From Methanobrevibacter ruminantium M1 (lineage in GTDB: Archaea; Methanobacteriota; Methanobacteria; Methanobacteriales; Methanobacteriaceae): a stretch of 64,000 nucleotides of DNA. Positions 8,158 to 17,010 of the stretch are shown here, one piece after another. The translations under genes and the position numbers were made by a program. Numbering within the stretch: position 1 is the first letter of the stretch; each line of letters opens with the position of its first letter. The stretch covers positions 1,511,501 through 1,575,500 of the forward strand of contig NC_013790.1 of the NCBI RefSeq assembly GCF_000024185.1. Direction: 5' to 3'. A model generated the notes under the pieces. That model saw nothing but the letters and a program-made list of their open reading frames with translations, searched no databases and was not told where the DNA came from.

Positions 8158-10392
8158 TTAATCAATATTAATGTTAATGCTTAGCTTTTCACCGCAATTG
8201 GTACAGTATTTAGCATCTTTTCTAATCTTAGCACCACAATAAGGACATTCTATCTTGTTTTTATCAACTATGCCCCTAATTAAGCCTTCTACGTGAAGCT
8301 TGCCCTCATAGAAAGCGATTCTTTTTCGAACTCTAATCAAGTCATAATTGATTAGAAGGTGATCGATCTGCTCTTCCTTAGTGGCATGGAGAGGCAATTT
8401 AAAGTATGTGGCTATCTCAAAGAAGACATCATCATCGGCTAATGATCTTTTTATCTCTCTAATGTCATCTAGAACCATCTCCAATCTGGATTCTATATAG
8501 CCATAGGAATAGTTGTTTATGATATAGTCTATCTTTTCAAAGCGATTGAATGAATTAGGAACAGTTGAAAACTCTTTCAAGAATATGTTGAATGTGGCAT
8601 CATCCAAGGCATCTAAACGAACATAGTGGTCCTTTTTAAATGAGATAAGCTTGATTCTATCTTCTATTTCGTAGTAGTTGTAGTTAGATACGATATGGTC
8701 TATGATAGATACCTTATTGTTTTCTACAATTGCTAGCTTTTTAGTTAGAATCTTGAATACGTCCCCATCCAATTCATTTAGCATCTTTGTAAATTCTTCT
8801 TTAGATACTTCAGGACGTGAACTATCTTTTTCAGGTGCTTGTGAAGCTTGTGTTTCTTCTAAGTCTTCAGAAGAATTTGAATCTTTATCTGATTCATCTA
8901 AATTTTCAGTAGAATCTGAATCTTCATCATCTGAAATTTTTACTTCAACTTCATCTGATTTTCCATCATCTGCTCCTTCAATATTTACTTTTACAGTAGA
9001 ATCATCATTAGAACTAATATTATCACTCTCTTTATTATCAGAATCATCTATATCATTAATATCACTATCAGCAGGATTATTAAGATTAGAATTTGATATG
9101 GAATCATTCATGCCCTCTACAAGATTGCCATCGCTGTCCACAATCACATTAGGGAATGAATTAAGCCCTTCTATTATGTCTTCCTCAGACTTGTTCTTAT
9201 AGATATAATAGGCAATCTCTTCCTTTGGAGACAATTCCAATGGATTTATGTCAAAGTAATTGATACCAAAGAGATTGTTTCTTTTTACTTTAGGCTCTTC
9301 CTCTTTTTCTTCCTCTTCATCATCTATATAAAAGCTGATTATATGGTTCTTTGGGTTAACGTCATAGTCCTTGAAGATATTATTGTCAAAATCAGAGACC
9401 TTTATCCAGTTTTCTATCATTTCCTCTGGAGCATTGAGATAATTTGCAAGGAACAGCAGCTTAATGTCTTCCAGGTTTCTAAGCTCATCATAGGTCTTAA
9501 AGCTTTCCCTTGCCTTGTCCATTTCAATATAAATGATATAGTCTGAATAGTTGATCATAAGGTTATATATTATGTCAAGGCGGTCTAAAAAGAAGCTGTA
9601 TGCATTCATGTTCTTTATAAGGATTCTAAATAAGACCTCATCCAATGAGTCCAGGCTGTTGAAGAGGTCTATCTTTGCAAAAAATTCACTGGCCTTTTGG
9701 TGTAGCTCAGTTGGAGAGTAGTTTGAAATAAGATAATATGCCTTATCCTTACGGCTCTCTTTATTTTCCAAAGCCTTGAGGTTATTATAGTCTAGAGAGG
9801 AATAGTTAAAGCATATGAATGAAAATACGTCATCATCAAATCCAAGCATATCATTATAGAAGACCATCTTCTTATCTGCTATCTCAATTGCAGTTTTCAT
9901 TTGGCTTATTGAATAGTTATCAAAAATGCAGTTAATGAGGGTTTCCCTTTCCCCAATCTCATCAGATAGGTTGAAGTGGCAAACAATCAGATTGAAGTAC
10001 TCATCATCCAATTCCTCCAGTTCAGCTATGATTTCCCTTTTCAATTCAGCTTCATATATGGCGTATTCTATCTTATCCTTGGAGTAATTTGTGATTATAT
10101 AGCTAATCTGCTCCTCCTTGTCGTCCTCTGGAACGTCAAGGCCCATTGCAACTAGACCAAAGATATCATCTTCAAGAGAGTCTAAAGTTTCTGTTGCCTC
10201 TATTTCAAATGTATTGTATTCGTCTATCAGGTCATCTATTGTGTCCTGGCTGTAGTTGGATGTGATGAATTCTATCTGTTCCTTTTTTGATAGATCGGAT
10301 GGAACTTCAGAGAGATTATCTAAAATAAAATTAAAAATATGTGGCTCTAGGTCATTCAAGAGCTCGTTGAATTCTAAATTATCATCTTCCAT
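8158..10392 (-). CDS. Large acidic repeat protein with C-terminal zinc ribbon
   Basis: A 744-residue, strongly acidic protein made of about eight diverged modules of 60-80 residues. Each has a core like (D/E)-x-VF-x(n)-K-E-x-I-x-YII-x-NYS followed by a helix. Between modules lies a Ser/Asp/Glu/Asn-rich disordered linker (about residues 405-545). The C-terminus is a zinc ribbon: CPYCG and CTNCG near 715-735, ending SININID. No enzyme motif is visible. The repeating helical modules suggest a scaffold or a binding protein, perhaps for nucleic acid; that is inference. AAGGGG precedes the ATG. A related style (zinc ribbon plus helices) occurs at 4943-5452 and 24626-25996. Confidence 0.7.
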   Translation of the reverse strand: MEDDNLEFNELLNDLEPHIFNFILDNLSEVPSDLSKKEQIEFITSNYSQDTIDDLIDEYNTFEIEATETLDSLEDDIFGLVAMGLDVPEDDKEEQISYIITNYSKDKIEYAIYEAELKREIIAELEELDDEYFNLIVCHFNLSDEIGERETLINCIFDNYSISQMKTAIEIADKKMVFYNDMLGFDDDVFSFICFNYSSLDYNNLKALENKESRKDKAYYLISNYSPTELHQKASEFFAKIDLFNSLDSLDEVLFRILIKNMNAYSFFLDRLDIIYNLMINYSDYIIYIEMDKARESFKTYDELRNLEDIKLLFLANYLNAPEEMIENWIKVSDFDNNIFKDYDVNPKNHIISFYIDDEEEEKEEEPKVKRNNLFGINYFDINPLELSPKEEIAYYIYKNKSEEDIIEGLNSFPNVIVDSDGNLVEGMNDSISNSNLNNPADSDINDIDDSDNKESDNISSNDDSTVKVNIEGADDGKSDEVEVKISDDEDSDSTENLDESDKDSNSSEDLEETQASQAPEKDSSRPEVSKEEFTKMLNELDGDVFKILTKKLAIVENNKVSIIDHIVSNYNYYEIEDRIKLISFKKDHYVRLDALDDATFNIFLKEFSTVPNSFNRFEKIDYIINNYSYGYIESRLEMVLDDIREIKRSLADDDVFFEIATYFKLPLHATKEEQIDHLLINYDLIRVRKRIAFYEGKLHVEGLIRGIVDKNKIECPYCGAKIRKDAKYCTNCGEKLSININID

Positions 10393-10558
10393 ATTTTCCC
10401 CTTTATATAATTTTTAATAATTTTTCAATATAAGATTTTTTTTCTAATTAGTTGTTACTTTTTTAGTTCTTATATTTATATTTATATTAAAAACTAATAA
10501 ATTTTGGTAATTTTAAAAACCAGGTTAAGGGTTAAATATTTATTCTATTAATCTTCAA

Positions 10559-11305
10559 TCAATTTTTTAAAAGTTCATCCAATTCATCGCTATCTATCAT
10601 TTCTATATAATAATTGAAATCACCATAGGACTTTCTTAATTTAACAAAGTCTGGAAAGAGTTTATATTTATAAATACTATAGTTTTCATCATTATTTCCG
10701 TCTTTTAGATAAATATTTCCACAGATTGAAGTTAAATCCCAATATTCATGATCCCAATTATATTTTAAATAAATTTTTGCCTTTGGAAAATGATTTTTTA
10801 TAAGATTAACGCTTTCTATGATTAAATCAATGAATTCTTCTTTATAATCAATGAATTCAAATATTGAAGAAGGATTAATTAGTTCCATATCTTCAATTGA
10901 CCCTATTTTCTCTCTTAGCCTTCTTCTTTCAAAGAAGCATTCCTCATTAAAGAAATATTCCCTATCGCATTTTCCTTTGCATCTTGGAATTTTAGATAGA
11001 TCAATGCCATTTTCCAGCTTAATAGTATCTTCTGTAAATGAGCCTAGAACCCCAACATCCATTGAAGCATTGAATTTATTTATTACTCTAAGATCAGAAT
11101 TTTCCTCTATCCATTTTGTAAATTCATTCCCTTCCAATTCGATGTTCCAGCAAATAAAACATGGTTCAAAATCATGACATGCCTGAAAACGTTTATTTTT
11201 GGTTTCAATCTCCTCACAGACATATTTATAAGCATTTATTATGATACTTTCAAATTCCTCTTGAGTATAGGGTTTTGAAGAATAATAAACGTCTTTTAAG
11301 TCCAC
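10559..11305 (-). CDS. Hypothetical protein, tandem paralogue 1
   Basis: A 248-residue protein of a family I do not recognise; the next gene (11440-12264) is its paralogue. Shared blocks are Y(T/S)-x2-EFESIII, YVCEEI, KWIEENSDLR, a Cys motif (PRCKGKC then ECFFERRRL), LINPSSIFEFI and HFPKAKIYL. The conserved C-x3-C plus a later C before an E-R pair suggests a metal site in the middle. The predicted start is GTG; a GGGGTGAT sequence like that of the paralogue lies 50 nt further up but leads to an out-of-frame stop, so the 5' end may carry an indel relative to the paralogue. Confidence 0.6.
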   Translation of the reverse strand: MDLKDVYYSSKPYTQEEFESIIINAYKYVCEEIETKNKRFQACHDFEPCFICWNIELEGNEFTKWIEENSDLRVINKFNASMDVGVLGSFTEDTIKLENGIDLSKIPRCKGKCDREYFFNEECFFERRRLREKIGSIEDMELINPSSIFEFIDYKEEFIDLIIESVNLIKNHFPKAKIYLKYNWDHEYWDLTSICGNIYLKDGNNDENYSIYKYKLFPDFVKLRKSYGDFNYYIEMIDSDELDELLKN

Positions 11306-11375
11306 ATCATAAGTTCCGCCCTTTAAGATATAAAAATAGATATTATCACCCCTCTAATTCTTTAAGTTTCTATTT

Positions 11376-11483
11376 AAAATTAACTATTCGCTCTCTAAAT
11401 TCTTTTACATTAATCTTTTATAATTAACTTTGAAATTAACTATTCGCTTTCTAAATTCTTTTCAATCAAACTTTTATAATATT
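11376..11483. repeat. Direct repeat copying the 3' end of paralogue 2
   Basis: AATTAACTATTCGCTYTCTA plus AATTCTTTT and similar sequence occur at 11376-11425 and again at 11432-11483, a 56-bp offset with few differences. The right copy covers the stop codon and last codons of the gene at 11440; the left copy is intergenic. Confidence 0.75.
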
Positions 11484-12264
11484 CATCACTTTTTGTTAAT
11501 TTAAGGATAAGGTCATGTATATCGTAATAATCAATCAAGGCCCAGTTTTCCTCTGTAAATTCCTCATTCTGGACTAAAAAAGAATAGTCATAGTCTCCAT
11601 CGGCATCATATATTACAGCTGAAAGAATGTCATAGGTTTCGCATTCAGGGTCTGGACTAAACTGCAAAATAACTACAGCCATTGGAAAATGCTTTCTAAT
11701 CAAATCCATAGTGCTTTCAATATAGTCAATGAAATTGTCCTTCTTAAGTACAAACCTGTAGATTTCATTTGGATTTACCAATATCAAACCTTCAATGGAG
11801 TTTAATCTTTCCTTGACCTTTTCTCTTTCCCAGTAGCAATGCTTTCTTCTCCAGATCTTTTCATAGTCCTCATTGTTTGGGCATTCCAACTTGCAATCAG
11901 GCATCTTTGCATAATCTATATTATCAAGAAGTTTATATGTATCATATTTCGGACTGAAGGGGTTTCCTATATCCATTGATATTTCAGTGCTTCTTAGAAT
12001 TCTTAAATCAGAGTTTTCCTCAATCCATTTATTTAAATACCCATTGACTCCTTTGGCAAAGCAAATCCTTTCAAAATTCAAATCAAAGCCACAGCGAGTA
12101 AAGTTGGAAAGATTAGGAATAATCTCTTCACAGACATATCTGAATGCACCGATAATTATGCTTTCGAATTCATCCCTTGTATATTTGCTTTCGCTATAAT
12201 ATATGGCTCTTTTTTGGAGAGTCTTTATATCCACCTTCCAAACTGTAGAAATAGATGTTATCAA
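11440..12264 (-). CDS. Hypothetical protein, tandem paralogue 2
   Basis: A 274-residue paralogue of the gene at 10559-11305. It has the same order of blocks: EFESIIIGAFRYVCEEI, KWIEENSDLR, the Cys motif PDCKLEC with a later HCYWERE, LVNPNEIYRF and KHFPMAVVIL. The called start is TTG with GGGG just before it; a GTG eleven codons in (VDIKTL) lines up with the GTG start of paralogue 1, so the true start is uncertain. It begins 12 nt after the stop of the third family member, suggesting one operon. The role is unknown; no enzyme motif is visible. Confidence 0.6.
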   Translation of the reverse strand: MITSISTVWKVDIKTLQKRAIYYSESKYTRDEFESIIIGAFRYVCEEIIPNLSNFTRCGFDLNFERICFAKGVNGYLNKWIEENSDLRILRSTEISMDIGNPFSPKYDTYKLLDNIDYAKMPDCKLECPNNEDYEKIWRRKHCYWEREKVKERLNSIEGLILVNPNEIYRFVLKKDNFIDYIESTMDLIRKHFPMAVVILQFSPDPECETYDILSAVIYDADGDYDYSFLVQNEEFTEENWALIDYYDIHDLILKLTKSDEYYKSLIEKNLESE

Positions 12265-12276
12265 CCCCTTTTCTAA

Positions 12277-12723
12277 TCATCTTACTATCTTTAAAAACCC
12301 ATCAAATTTATCATTTAGCCTATTTCTAAAAGGCTCATCAACAGACACCATATCTAAAAAATAATCCATTTTCCCATATTGCTTTTTTAATTCTCTAAAT
12401 TCAAGGGATAAATCTTCAAATAAATCCATATTACAATCATAGGAATTTGTACCATCATAAATATTGGCAAAGATTGAATTCAATCCCTCATATTCAGGGT
12501 CTTGATTAAATTCCAAATATATGGTTGAATCTGGAAAATATTTTTTTATTAATGTGAAACTAATGTTAATTAATTCTATTAAACTATTATTTTCACCTAT
12601 AAAATCATAGATTTCATTTGGATTTATCAAAAGAAAATTCTCATTGATCTTACAGTGAAAATTCAAGTCTTCGACTTTGCTTTTTGCAAAATGTCCTTTT
12701 AAAAAATTCTTTAATTTATACAT
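12277..12723 (-). CDS. Hypothetical protein, short paralogue 3 (C-terminal half only)
   Basis: A 148-residue protein matching only the C-terminal half of paralogues 1 and 2: LINPNEIYDFI, a helix, KKYFPDSTIYLEFNQDPEYE, a short strand region and a Y-(F/Y)-L-(D/E)-M ending. It lacks the Cys motif and the EFESIII block. It may be a truncated duplicate or a single-domain member. It is first of the three after the HEPN-like gene, with 16 nt to that gene's stop, so all four could be one transcript. Confidence 0.55.
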   Translation of the reverse strand: MYKLKNFLKGHFAKSKVEDLNFHCKINENFLLINPNEIYDFIGENNSLIELINISFTLIKKYFPDSTIYLEFNQDPEYEGLNSIFANIYDGTNSYDCNMDLFEDLSLEFRELKKQYGKMDYFLDMVSVDEPFRNRLNDKFDGFLKIVR

Positions 12724-12739
12724 AATATTGGCCCACCTA

Positions 12740-13099
12740 TTATTTCAATTTGTCAAGCAAAGTAATAATGTCCTTATATCTTTTTTTGATGTCATTTAAA
12801 TCAGCAAAACGGAATTCCTTATCATAATCCGCATTATTACGTCTTCTTCTTAAATTTCTCAATTTAGTGCCCAAATCTTTCTCAATATCCTTTTTTGACT
12901 TTTCAAAAAATGTTATTACAGATTCATGAGATACAAATGTTCCCTCAGGCACTTTGGCCATATCATAATAGATGTCTCTTGCTATTAAAAAACAAGTATA
13001 ATAATAACGACCAACTGCTGTCCTTTGATACTCTTCCCTATTGGAATAGTTTCTTAAATGTTCAGCCACATCTATAAATCTTTCCCAATCAAAGCTCAT
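12740..13099 (-). CDS. HEPN-like small protein
   Basis: A helical protein of about 119 residues with GRYYYTCFLIARD in the middle and LRNLRRRRNNADYD near the end, the pattern of HEPN-type proteins whose last helix carries an R-x-x-ADYD-like motif. The catalytic RNase motif R-x4-6-H is absent, so it may be a binding or antitoxin-partner version. I chose the internal ATG at 13099 because GGAG lies 8 nt before it; an in-frame ATG 14 codons upstream lacks such a site. It heads a leftward gene set with the three paralogues. The function is inferred only from the fold pattern. Confidence 0.6.
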   Translation of the reverse strand: MSFDWERFIDVAEHLRNYSNREEYQRTAVGRYYYTCFLIARDIYYDMAKVPEGTFVSHESVITFFEKSKKDIEKDLGTKLRNLRRRRNNADYDKEFRFADLNDIKKRYKDIITLLDKLK

Positions 13100-13212
13100 A
13101 ATTATCACTCCATATGAATGAACTTTAATCAAAGATTGCATTTATTATTTTATTTCAACCCTATATAAATATCTTTGCCTTATTTTTAAAAATAAGAACA
13201 ATTCATAGGCTG

Positions 13213-13308
13213 ATTTACTATACAACATATATAGTAAACTTTTTTGGTTATATATGGTAAACTATACATTAAAATCAAGAGATTTTTTATACATAGTAAA
13301 CCATACAT
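13213..13308. promoter_or_regulatory. Four TATAGTAAAC-type elements upstream of the HEPN-like gene
   Basis: TATAGTAAAC (13231), TATGGTAAAC (13252) and ATAGTAAACC (13292) repeat in direct orientation, and TTTACTATA at 13214 is the inverted form. They lie 115-210 bp upstream of the chosen HEPN-like start. Spacing is irregular (about 20 and 40 bp). Some copies may double as TATA boxes. Confidence 0.35.
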
Positions 13309-13373
13309 AAAAACCAAAATTTTTTACACCGATGAAAGGTGAAAAAATCCAATCTGTGATTAAAATTTCCAAA

Positions 13374-13805
13374 TCAGTCTTTATGAGGTCCTATTTCCCC
13401 CTGCGTATATCTCTTAAATTCCAGAGGATCGCTCACTTCAACAAGATTTATCATAAAGGGAAGCTTTGAGCCATCATTGATCCTATCGGAAATCAGAGAG
13501 CGTATATGGGACTTGGACATCTCATGGCCATCATCCTTCTTCACAATGACTGTCACCAAAAAGCAGCAGCTTTCAAGATCGCTTTTTAGGGTAAGATTGA
13601 AGAAGTAGAATACCACATCATCATAGTGCTCAAGGACAAGATCCTTCAACTCTAAAAGCTTATCCACAAACCAGTCCTCTTCAAAGAGCATCATTAGCCC
13701 AGCAAAGCCTTCTTCAAAGAAGTAGTACTTTTCTACAATTTGATCCATCTCAGGACCTGTTCTTTTTGAGTGCCTACCAACCACCATTCTAGTTTTGTTA
13801 TTCAT
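13374..13805 (-). CDS. Hypothetical protein, 143 residues
   Basis: Not recognised. The protein has a basic N-terminus (VVGRHSKRTG), a Phe-rich acidic stretch (YYFFEEGFAGLMMLFEEDWF) and a strand-rich middle (VVFYFFNLTLK, CCFLVTVIVKK), with no membrane helix of clear length. AGGTGAT sits ideally before the ATG, so it is likely expressed. Its upstream region holds eight 19-bp repeats, suggesting special control. A weak hairpin (TTTTTACACC with GGTGAAAAAA at 13321-13346) lies 30-50 nt after its stop and may end transcription. Confidence 0.6.
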   Translation of the reverse strand: MNNKTRMVVGRHSKRTGPEMDQIVEKYYFFEEGFAGLMMLFEEDWFVDKLLELKDLVLEHYDDVVFYFFNLTLKSDLESCCFLVTVIVKKDDGHEMSKSHIRSLISDRINDGSKLPFMINLVEVSDPLEFKRYTQGEIGPHKD

Positions 13806-13866
13806 GTTATCACCTACTTAAATGTCTTGTTTTTCTTTATATTTAAGTTTAATCTTAGTATGATAA

Positions 13867-14020
13867 GTAAAAATTGATGTGAGAGTGTAAAATTGCTTTT
13901 AGAGTAAAACAAAATTGATTTCATTTCGTAAAATTGATGTCATCTCGTAAAATTTACTTCAAAGTGTAAAATTGATGTCAAAGTGTTAAATTGATTTCAT
14001 TTCGTAAAATTGTCGTGACC
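13867..14020. repeat. Eight ~19-bp tandem repeats (GTAAAATTGATGTCA-type)
   Basis: About eight head-to-tail units of GTAAAATTGATxTCAxxTC/AAGT with a 19-bp period, some diverged (GTAAAATTTACTTCAAAGT, GTTAAATTGATTTCATTTC). They lie 60-215 bp upstream of the ATG of the 143-residue protein gene. The layout is like iterons or a multi-site operator. Confidence 0.75.
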
Positions 14021-14569
14021 GTGGAATATCTATGGAGAGCTGACTAGAGCTTAAGATTTAATCTATGGATTGTTTTTATTAAAAAATAGTTGATGGTTGT
14101 TTATATATAGTTTTTAGTTATTATTAAAATTCCTTATATTAAAAATAAATTTTTAGATGATTAAAATAAGTTAAAATAACTGAATTTAGATTAAATTAAG
14201 AGAATTCAGTTTAATTATGAAGATTAAAAAATTGAAATTTTATAAAAAAGTAAAAATTGCTTTTTTATGATAAGTTAAAAATTGTAGAATTTCTTGAAAA
14301 AATAATTGAAATTAATGTAAAAATAGAATTTTTATTATAAAATTTTTAAAATGATGTAATCAAAATTGACTCTTGTTTACACCCTTGATTTTTGATATAT
14401 TTTAAATTGATTTTTGATTGATTAAAATTAAGGTTCTATGTGTTGATATTAAAATAATTAATCAAACATTTAATTTTCCCATTTGTATTATAAAAATATT
14501 AAATTTTGATTAATGTATGGTAGATAATAGAAAATAAATTATATAAAATAGATGAAAATTGACATCTAT
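14021..14569. other. AT-rich gene-free region
   Basis: About 550 bp with no supported ORF, RNA gene or hairpin. GATTTTTGAT-like and AAAATTGA-like words recur, perhaps remnants of the neighbouring repeats. Confidence 0.5.
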
Positions 14570-14971
14570 TTATTTTTCTAAAAAAGACTCTATGAAAGAC
14601 TTCATATAAGTCATTTCAATCGGATGGTATTCCTCTTTCATAGTCTCCCTATTGAAGACCACATCACATATCTCAAAGGATATTGTTATTTCCTCATCCT
14701 CATCCATAAGCTTGCCATCCTTCCAGGAAGCCCATGTTGAAAGCTCTACAAAGTAGTTGAGCTGAGGAACAAGCATCTCATCCTCACCTTCAAACTCATG
14801 CTGGCTGGTAAGCTTGCTGAACTCTCCAACTGTAGTCTTTAGAACGGACTTTGCATATATTGGATCAAGTTGGGTTAGGTTGTTTTCGTTTAGCCATAAG
14901 ACAAATTGGTAGCTTATATCATCCAATTCCAATATTTCTCCATTTTCCTTTTTAGCTATTGCCACTTGCAT
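14570..14971 (-). CDS. Hypothetical protein, 133 residues
   Basis: Not recognised. An acidic protein with a strand-like N-terminus (VAIAKKENGEILEL), a helical middle and a C-terminal helix (MTYMKSFIESFLEK). It has no Cys pair, signal or membrane segment. AAGTGATAAT precedes the ATG, the form seen before other genes here. It lies 94 nt downstream of the PIF1-like helicase gene on the same strand and might share its transcript. Confidence 0.55.
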   Translation of the reverse strand: MQVAIAKKENGEILELDDISYQFVLWLNENNLTQLDPIYAKSVLKTTVGEFSKLTSQHEFEGEDEMLVPQLNYFVELSTWASWKDGKLMDEDEEITISFEICDVVFNRETMKEEYHPIEMTYMKSFIESFLEK

Positions 14972-15065
14972 ATTATCACTTTTTATAAAATTAAATAATA
15001 GTTATTCTTTAAATTTAATCATTGCATTTAATAATTAAACATCCCATTTAAACTTAAATAATTAA

Positions 15066-16901
15066 TTAATGAATCTTATCCACTACTATAGGGTTGGGAT
15101 CATCATGTACCCTTTTATAGACATCATAAAGATTGAACAGTACTGAAGTACAGATAGATTCATCTATTTTATCATCAGACATAGTCTTAACTTTTTCAAT
15201 AAACTCCATATCCTCTTGTGGAATGAGGAATTGGTTAGAAATAATTTGAGCTATCTTTTTTATCTCAAGTAAAATCATATCATATTCATCTACCTGATAT
15301 AGGGCATAGGCATAATCAACCAGCCTATGGATTGTCCTATTCACCTCATTTTCAGCTTGGCTTTCTGTCTCATGCAAAAAGTCCTCAAACAAATCATTTA
15401 AAGGAGTCTTTTTAGAGATTAATACTTCTTGAGAGCCAATTGAAGAGCCATCCTCTGGAACATCAAATTCTCTATTCCTTAATGAATCCAAGAATTGAAT
15501 TATCCTTTCATCTATAATAATATCACTAAAAGCGATAGGCTTTGTCAGATACAAGCCCTCCAATTTCTTCACACGACTTAAGGCAACATATAACTGTCCT
15601 GAAGCAAAAATATTGCTTTTCAAGTCCAAAACCATTTCAGGAAAGCTTTGGCCCTGTGACTTATGTATGGTGAATGCATAGCCTAGCTTTAATGGGTATT
15701 GTTTAACACGCTGAATATAAGGTGTCTTACGTCTTAAGCTATGGGATGTAGGATCATATTCCATTTCATACTTATAATCCACAGCGCTGAAAGCGTCAAG
15801 AGTTACAGAGACTACCTGATTATTCTTTTCCAATTTCACTTTAATGATTTCTGTTATGCTATCATCATAATCCCTGATTATCTCCCTATCCACTATAGTG
15901 CCGAAATCTCCATTTTTACCTCCGCCCATAACAGATCCGGTTAACATGACACGAGCCCCTATCTTATATCTTAAGAAGGCTTCGAATCTGGAAGGAACTT
16001 CAATTGGATAATATTTTTGCATGTCTATTTTCATAGGGTCTTCGCTGTAATAAAATTCCAAATAATCCTTTGAATCCAGCTCCTTAATTCTGAAATGAGC
16101 TCTTGAAGAGAATTCCTCTCCGGAAATCTTATCCAACTGCCTTCTGTTGATTCTGTTTGCTTCAGCATTGGAAGGAGTTATTGCAGTGATATTCTCTGGA
16201 ATCTCATCGGGAGAAACGACACGGGTGTTGATCTTTTCTAAAATAGGAAGGACCCTTTCAAACTTAGGCACTTCACGTAACATATCTAACATATTTACCC
16301 AATCGGAGTCATCCTTATGTCGCACTGACTCGTTCAGCTCATAGAACTTGATTTGGGAAAGATTATTACGAATTACATGGCTGTCAAAGAAGTACAGCCC
16401 GCCATATTCATTTTTCAGATATTCATAGGTTTCCTCGGATTCTACAATCGGAGGCAGTTGGAACATGTCTCCAACAAGTATCATCTTTATTCCACCAAAG
16501 GGACTGTCGTTCTTAAGAGCAGTTGATAGAATCTTATGTATCATCTCCATAAGGTCGGATCTGACCATGGAAACTTCATCAATTACTATTATCTTTGTAA
16601 AGGCTATGTTTCTGAGGAAATAGTCATTTCGAACCCCATCATAAGCCTTAGGGTTCTGATAGCCTTCTTCAATTTTATCAAACTCATGAAAAAAGAAGGA
16701 ATGTATTGTTCTTGCATTGCGCCCATATAACTGCTTTGCAAGATTTGTAGGGCACAATATCTCATCTATCTCCAATAGATTGATGAGCTCATTGATGAGG
16801 TGGGTCTTTCCGCTTCCCGCCTTTCCTTGTATGAATGTGATTGGTGCAAGCTCTCTGCACATATCATCTGCAATTCTTTGCTGTTCTGCTGTTAGTGTCA
16901 T
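15066..16901 (-). CDS. PIF1/RecD-like DNA helicase
   Basis: A superfamily 1B helicase of 611 residues, expected to unwind DNA 5' to 3' using ATP. Visible motifs are Walker A GKAGSGKT (26-33), THSFFFHEF-like motif Ia (about 66), Walker B VIDEVSM (about 109), GDMFQLPPI (about 143) and the C-terminal TIHKSQGQS and YVALSRVKKLEGL (about 410-445), typical of PIF1 and RecD2. A helical tail of about 150 residues follows. It starts 109 nt after the OLD-family nuclease gene on the same strand. That pairing recalls OLD-plus-helicase defence pairs, though in Gabija the helicase is UvrD-like. A housekeeping role cannot be excluded. Confidence 0.85.
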   Translation of the reverse strand: MTLTAEQQRIADDMCRELAPITFIQGKAGSGKTHLINELINLLEIDEILCPTNLAKQLYGRNARTIHSFFFHEFDKIEEGYQNPKAYDGVRNDYFLRNIAFTKIIVIDEVSMVRSDLMEMIHKILSTALKNDSPFGGIKMILVGDMFQLPPIVESEETYEYLKNEYGGLYFFDSHVIRNNLSQIKFYELNESVRHKDDSDWVNMLDMLREVPKFERVLPILEKINTRVVSPDEIPENITAITPSNAEANRINRRQLDKISGEEFSSRAHFRIKELDSKDYLEFYYSEDPMKIDMQKYYPIEVPSRFEAFLRYKIGARVMLTGSVMGGGKNGDFGTIVDREIIRDYDDSITEIIKVKLEKNNQVVSVTLDAFSAVDYKYEMEYDPTSHSLRRKTPYIQRVKQYPLKLGYAFTIHKSQGQSFPEMVLDLKSNIFASGQLYVALSRVKKLEGLYLTKPIAFSDIIIDERIIQFLDSLRNREFDVPEDGSSIGSQEVLISKKTPLNDLFEDFLHETESQAENEVNRTIHRLVDYAYALYQVDEYDMILLEIKKIAQIISNQFLIPQEDMEFIEKVKTMSDDKIDESICTSVLFNLYDVYKRVHDDPNPIVVDKIH

Positions 16902-17010
16902 AATAAATCGTTTATTTTTTATATTAAAAATAATTTTTTATTGTTTAAATAATAAGGCCTATTATGAATAATTATTTATTGTTTTAATGATTAAGCTAAA
17001 CAATTTTATG

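Noticed and set aside
13321-13346. Strong terminator hairpin after the 143-residue protein gene
   Set aside because: The stem has a mismatch and the T run comes before it on the transcribed strand; kept only as a weak note in the gene entry.
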